A stretch of 18,003 nucleotides of DNA from Rodentolepis nana (Eukaryota; Platyhelminthes; Cestoda; Cyclophyllidea; Hymenolepididae): assembly GCA_900617975.1 (NCBI GenBank), contig UZAE01013844.1, positions 665 to 18,667 on the forward strand, in the 5' to 3' direction. The notes beneath the pieces were generated by a model. The model made no database searches and was not told the DNA's origin. It saw only the letters and a list, made by a program, of their open reading frames with translations. Shown here one piece after another: positions 17,290 through 18,003 of this stretch; within the stretch, counting starts at the first letter, position 1, and every line of letters starts with the position of its first letter. Both the position numbers and the translations under genes were made by a program.

Positions 17290-18003
17290 AGCTAGTTCTG
17301 GGAGTCCTCTTCTTAGCAAGTGTGTCAGCAAGCTCATTACCTTTAATGCCACTGTGACCAGGAATCCATTGTAGGACCACTGTTTTGTTTTTTCTCTCTC
17401 AGCAGCTCATAGTGTTTCCTACAGTCGTTTATCTCAGCGGTTGCGGGTGTCTCTCTGTTTCCAATTGAGTTTATTTCTGACTGTGAGACCGAAAGTAACA
17501 TTGCTTTGGTGAATGTCGTATCCAGGCAACATAATTGGCATGGCGCTATCCTAATGGCCTCCATTTCGCCTTTAAAAGCGGTTCTATTGTGTCCCCCTGC
17601 TGCGTAGAAAAAGAAGAGTTCAGAATAGACACCAGCACCAATATTTCCGTGGTTTTCTATGCATGACTCATCAGTGAAGACTTGGAGCCATTGATCAGCA
17701 GGATTGTTGCCATTAATTGTCTCAAGGGCCAGTGAGCGCATTTGCTCTGGAGGAGTGTTTGATTTCCTGAAGAAGTCGATCAGTTTGGGGCAACACACTA
17801 CATCAGTGTCTGCTAATGGGTTCATGTGGAGAGAGAGGCTTTATGGTTTGTCATCGATTTGTAATTCTTCAGTTCTATGGATTTCTGTATTAGACCAGAT
17901 TGCGTTTTCAGATATCTTGGTTTATTCTCAGAGGTGCTGAAGAACTTACCCATGGGAATGTGCAATAGCCTCTCATACAGGTACATGTTATATGATGCAG
18001 TAT
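17290..18003 (-). pseudogene. Retroelement ORF2: RT C-terminus and RNase H, partial
   Basis: The fragment enters from beyond the window. Reading leftward: LYERLLHIPMGKFFS, PRYLKTQSGLIQKSIELK, a frameshift near 17826-17840, then MNPLADTDVVCCPKLIDFFR, and RNase H: WLQVFTDESC (Asp codon 17670-17672), GAGVYSELFFFYAAGGHNRT, AFKGEMEAIRIA (Glu codon 17565-17567 intact), LLSVSQSEINS (catalytic Asp replaced by Val, 17487-17489), RKHYELLREKK, a frameshift at the A-run 17388-17393, and LQWIPGHSGIKGNELADTLA (last Asp kept, 17324-17326), ending in a stop at 17288-17290. The C-terminal knuckle region is absent, so this copy is 3' truncated, which is not the usual 5' truncation of such elements and suggests later rearrangement. 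It matches 8630-9390 throughout. Confidence 0.85.

Overview
The window looks like AT-rich, gene-poor nuclear DNA of an arthropod. An arachnid, probably a spider, is my best guess, because the retroelement proteins resemble families I associate with spider genomes; that is recognition from memory, not a search. It carries one ambiguous base (position 1240). No intact host gene, rRNA or tRNA gene, CRISPR array, operon or bacterial feature was seen. What can be recognised is almost entirely decayed transposable elements and repeats.

Layout. 1-4230 is mostly featureless, with one weak candidate host exon at 2412-2530 followed by a plausible 102-bp intron. 4232-4620 (+) is the 3' coding end of a non-LTR retrotransposon. 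5305-6025 holds a pair of direct repeats of about 190 bp. 6253-7538 and 9962-10569 are two direct copies of a longer repeat that flank a second retroelement insertion (7865-9840). That insertion has its 5' part inverted relative to its 3' part. 10751-10884 and 15841-15973 are an inverted pair of a repeat of about 133 bp. 11832-15343 (-) is the longest retroelement copy: 5' leader, endonuclease, linker and part of the reverse transcriptase. It is interrupted inside the endonuclease by a nearly complete mariner element (13161-14466) with both terminal inverted repeats and TA target duplications. 17290-18003 (-) is a fourth retroelement fragment, covering the reverse transcriptase C-terminus and RNase H, and it runs off the window.

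The four retroelement fragments appear to belong to one family or close relatives. Together they show the order APE-type endonuclease, reverse transcriptase, RNase H, C-terminal Cys/His knuckle, which fits the I superfamily of non-LTR elements better than jockey, whose members usually lack RNase H. All copies are dead: each shows frameshifts, stops or lost catalytic residues, and the lesions differ between copies. The mariner encodes a DD34D transposase, probably of the mellifera subfamily, with all three catalytic Asp codons present but the frame broken three times.

No new biological system is evident. The most interesting points are the twin-priming-like structure of the 7865-9840 insertion, the mariner nested in the endonuclease, and short local tandem duplications (period about 26-65 bp) found separately in four decayed elements.
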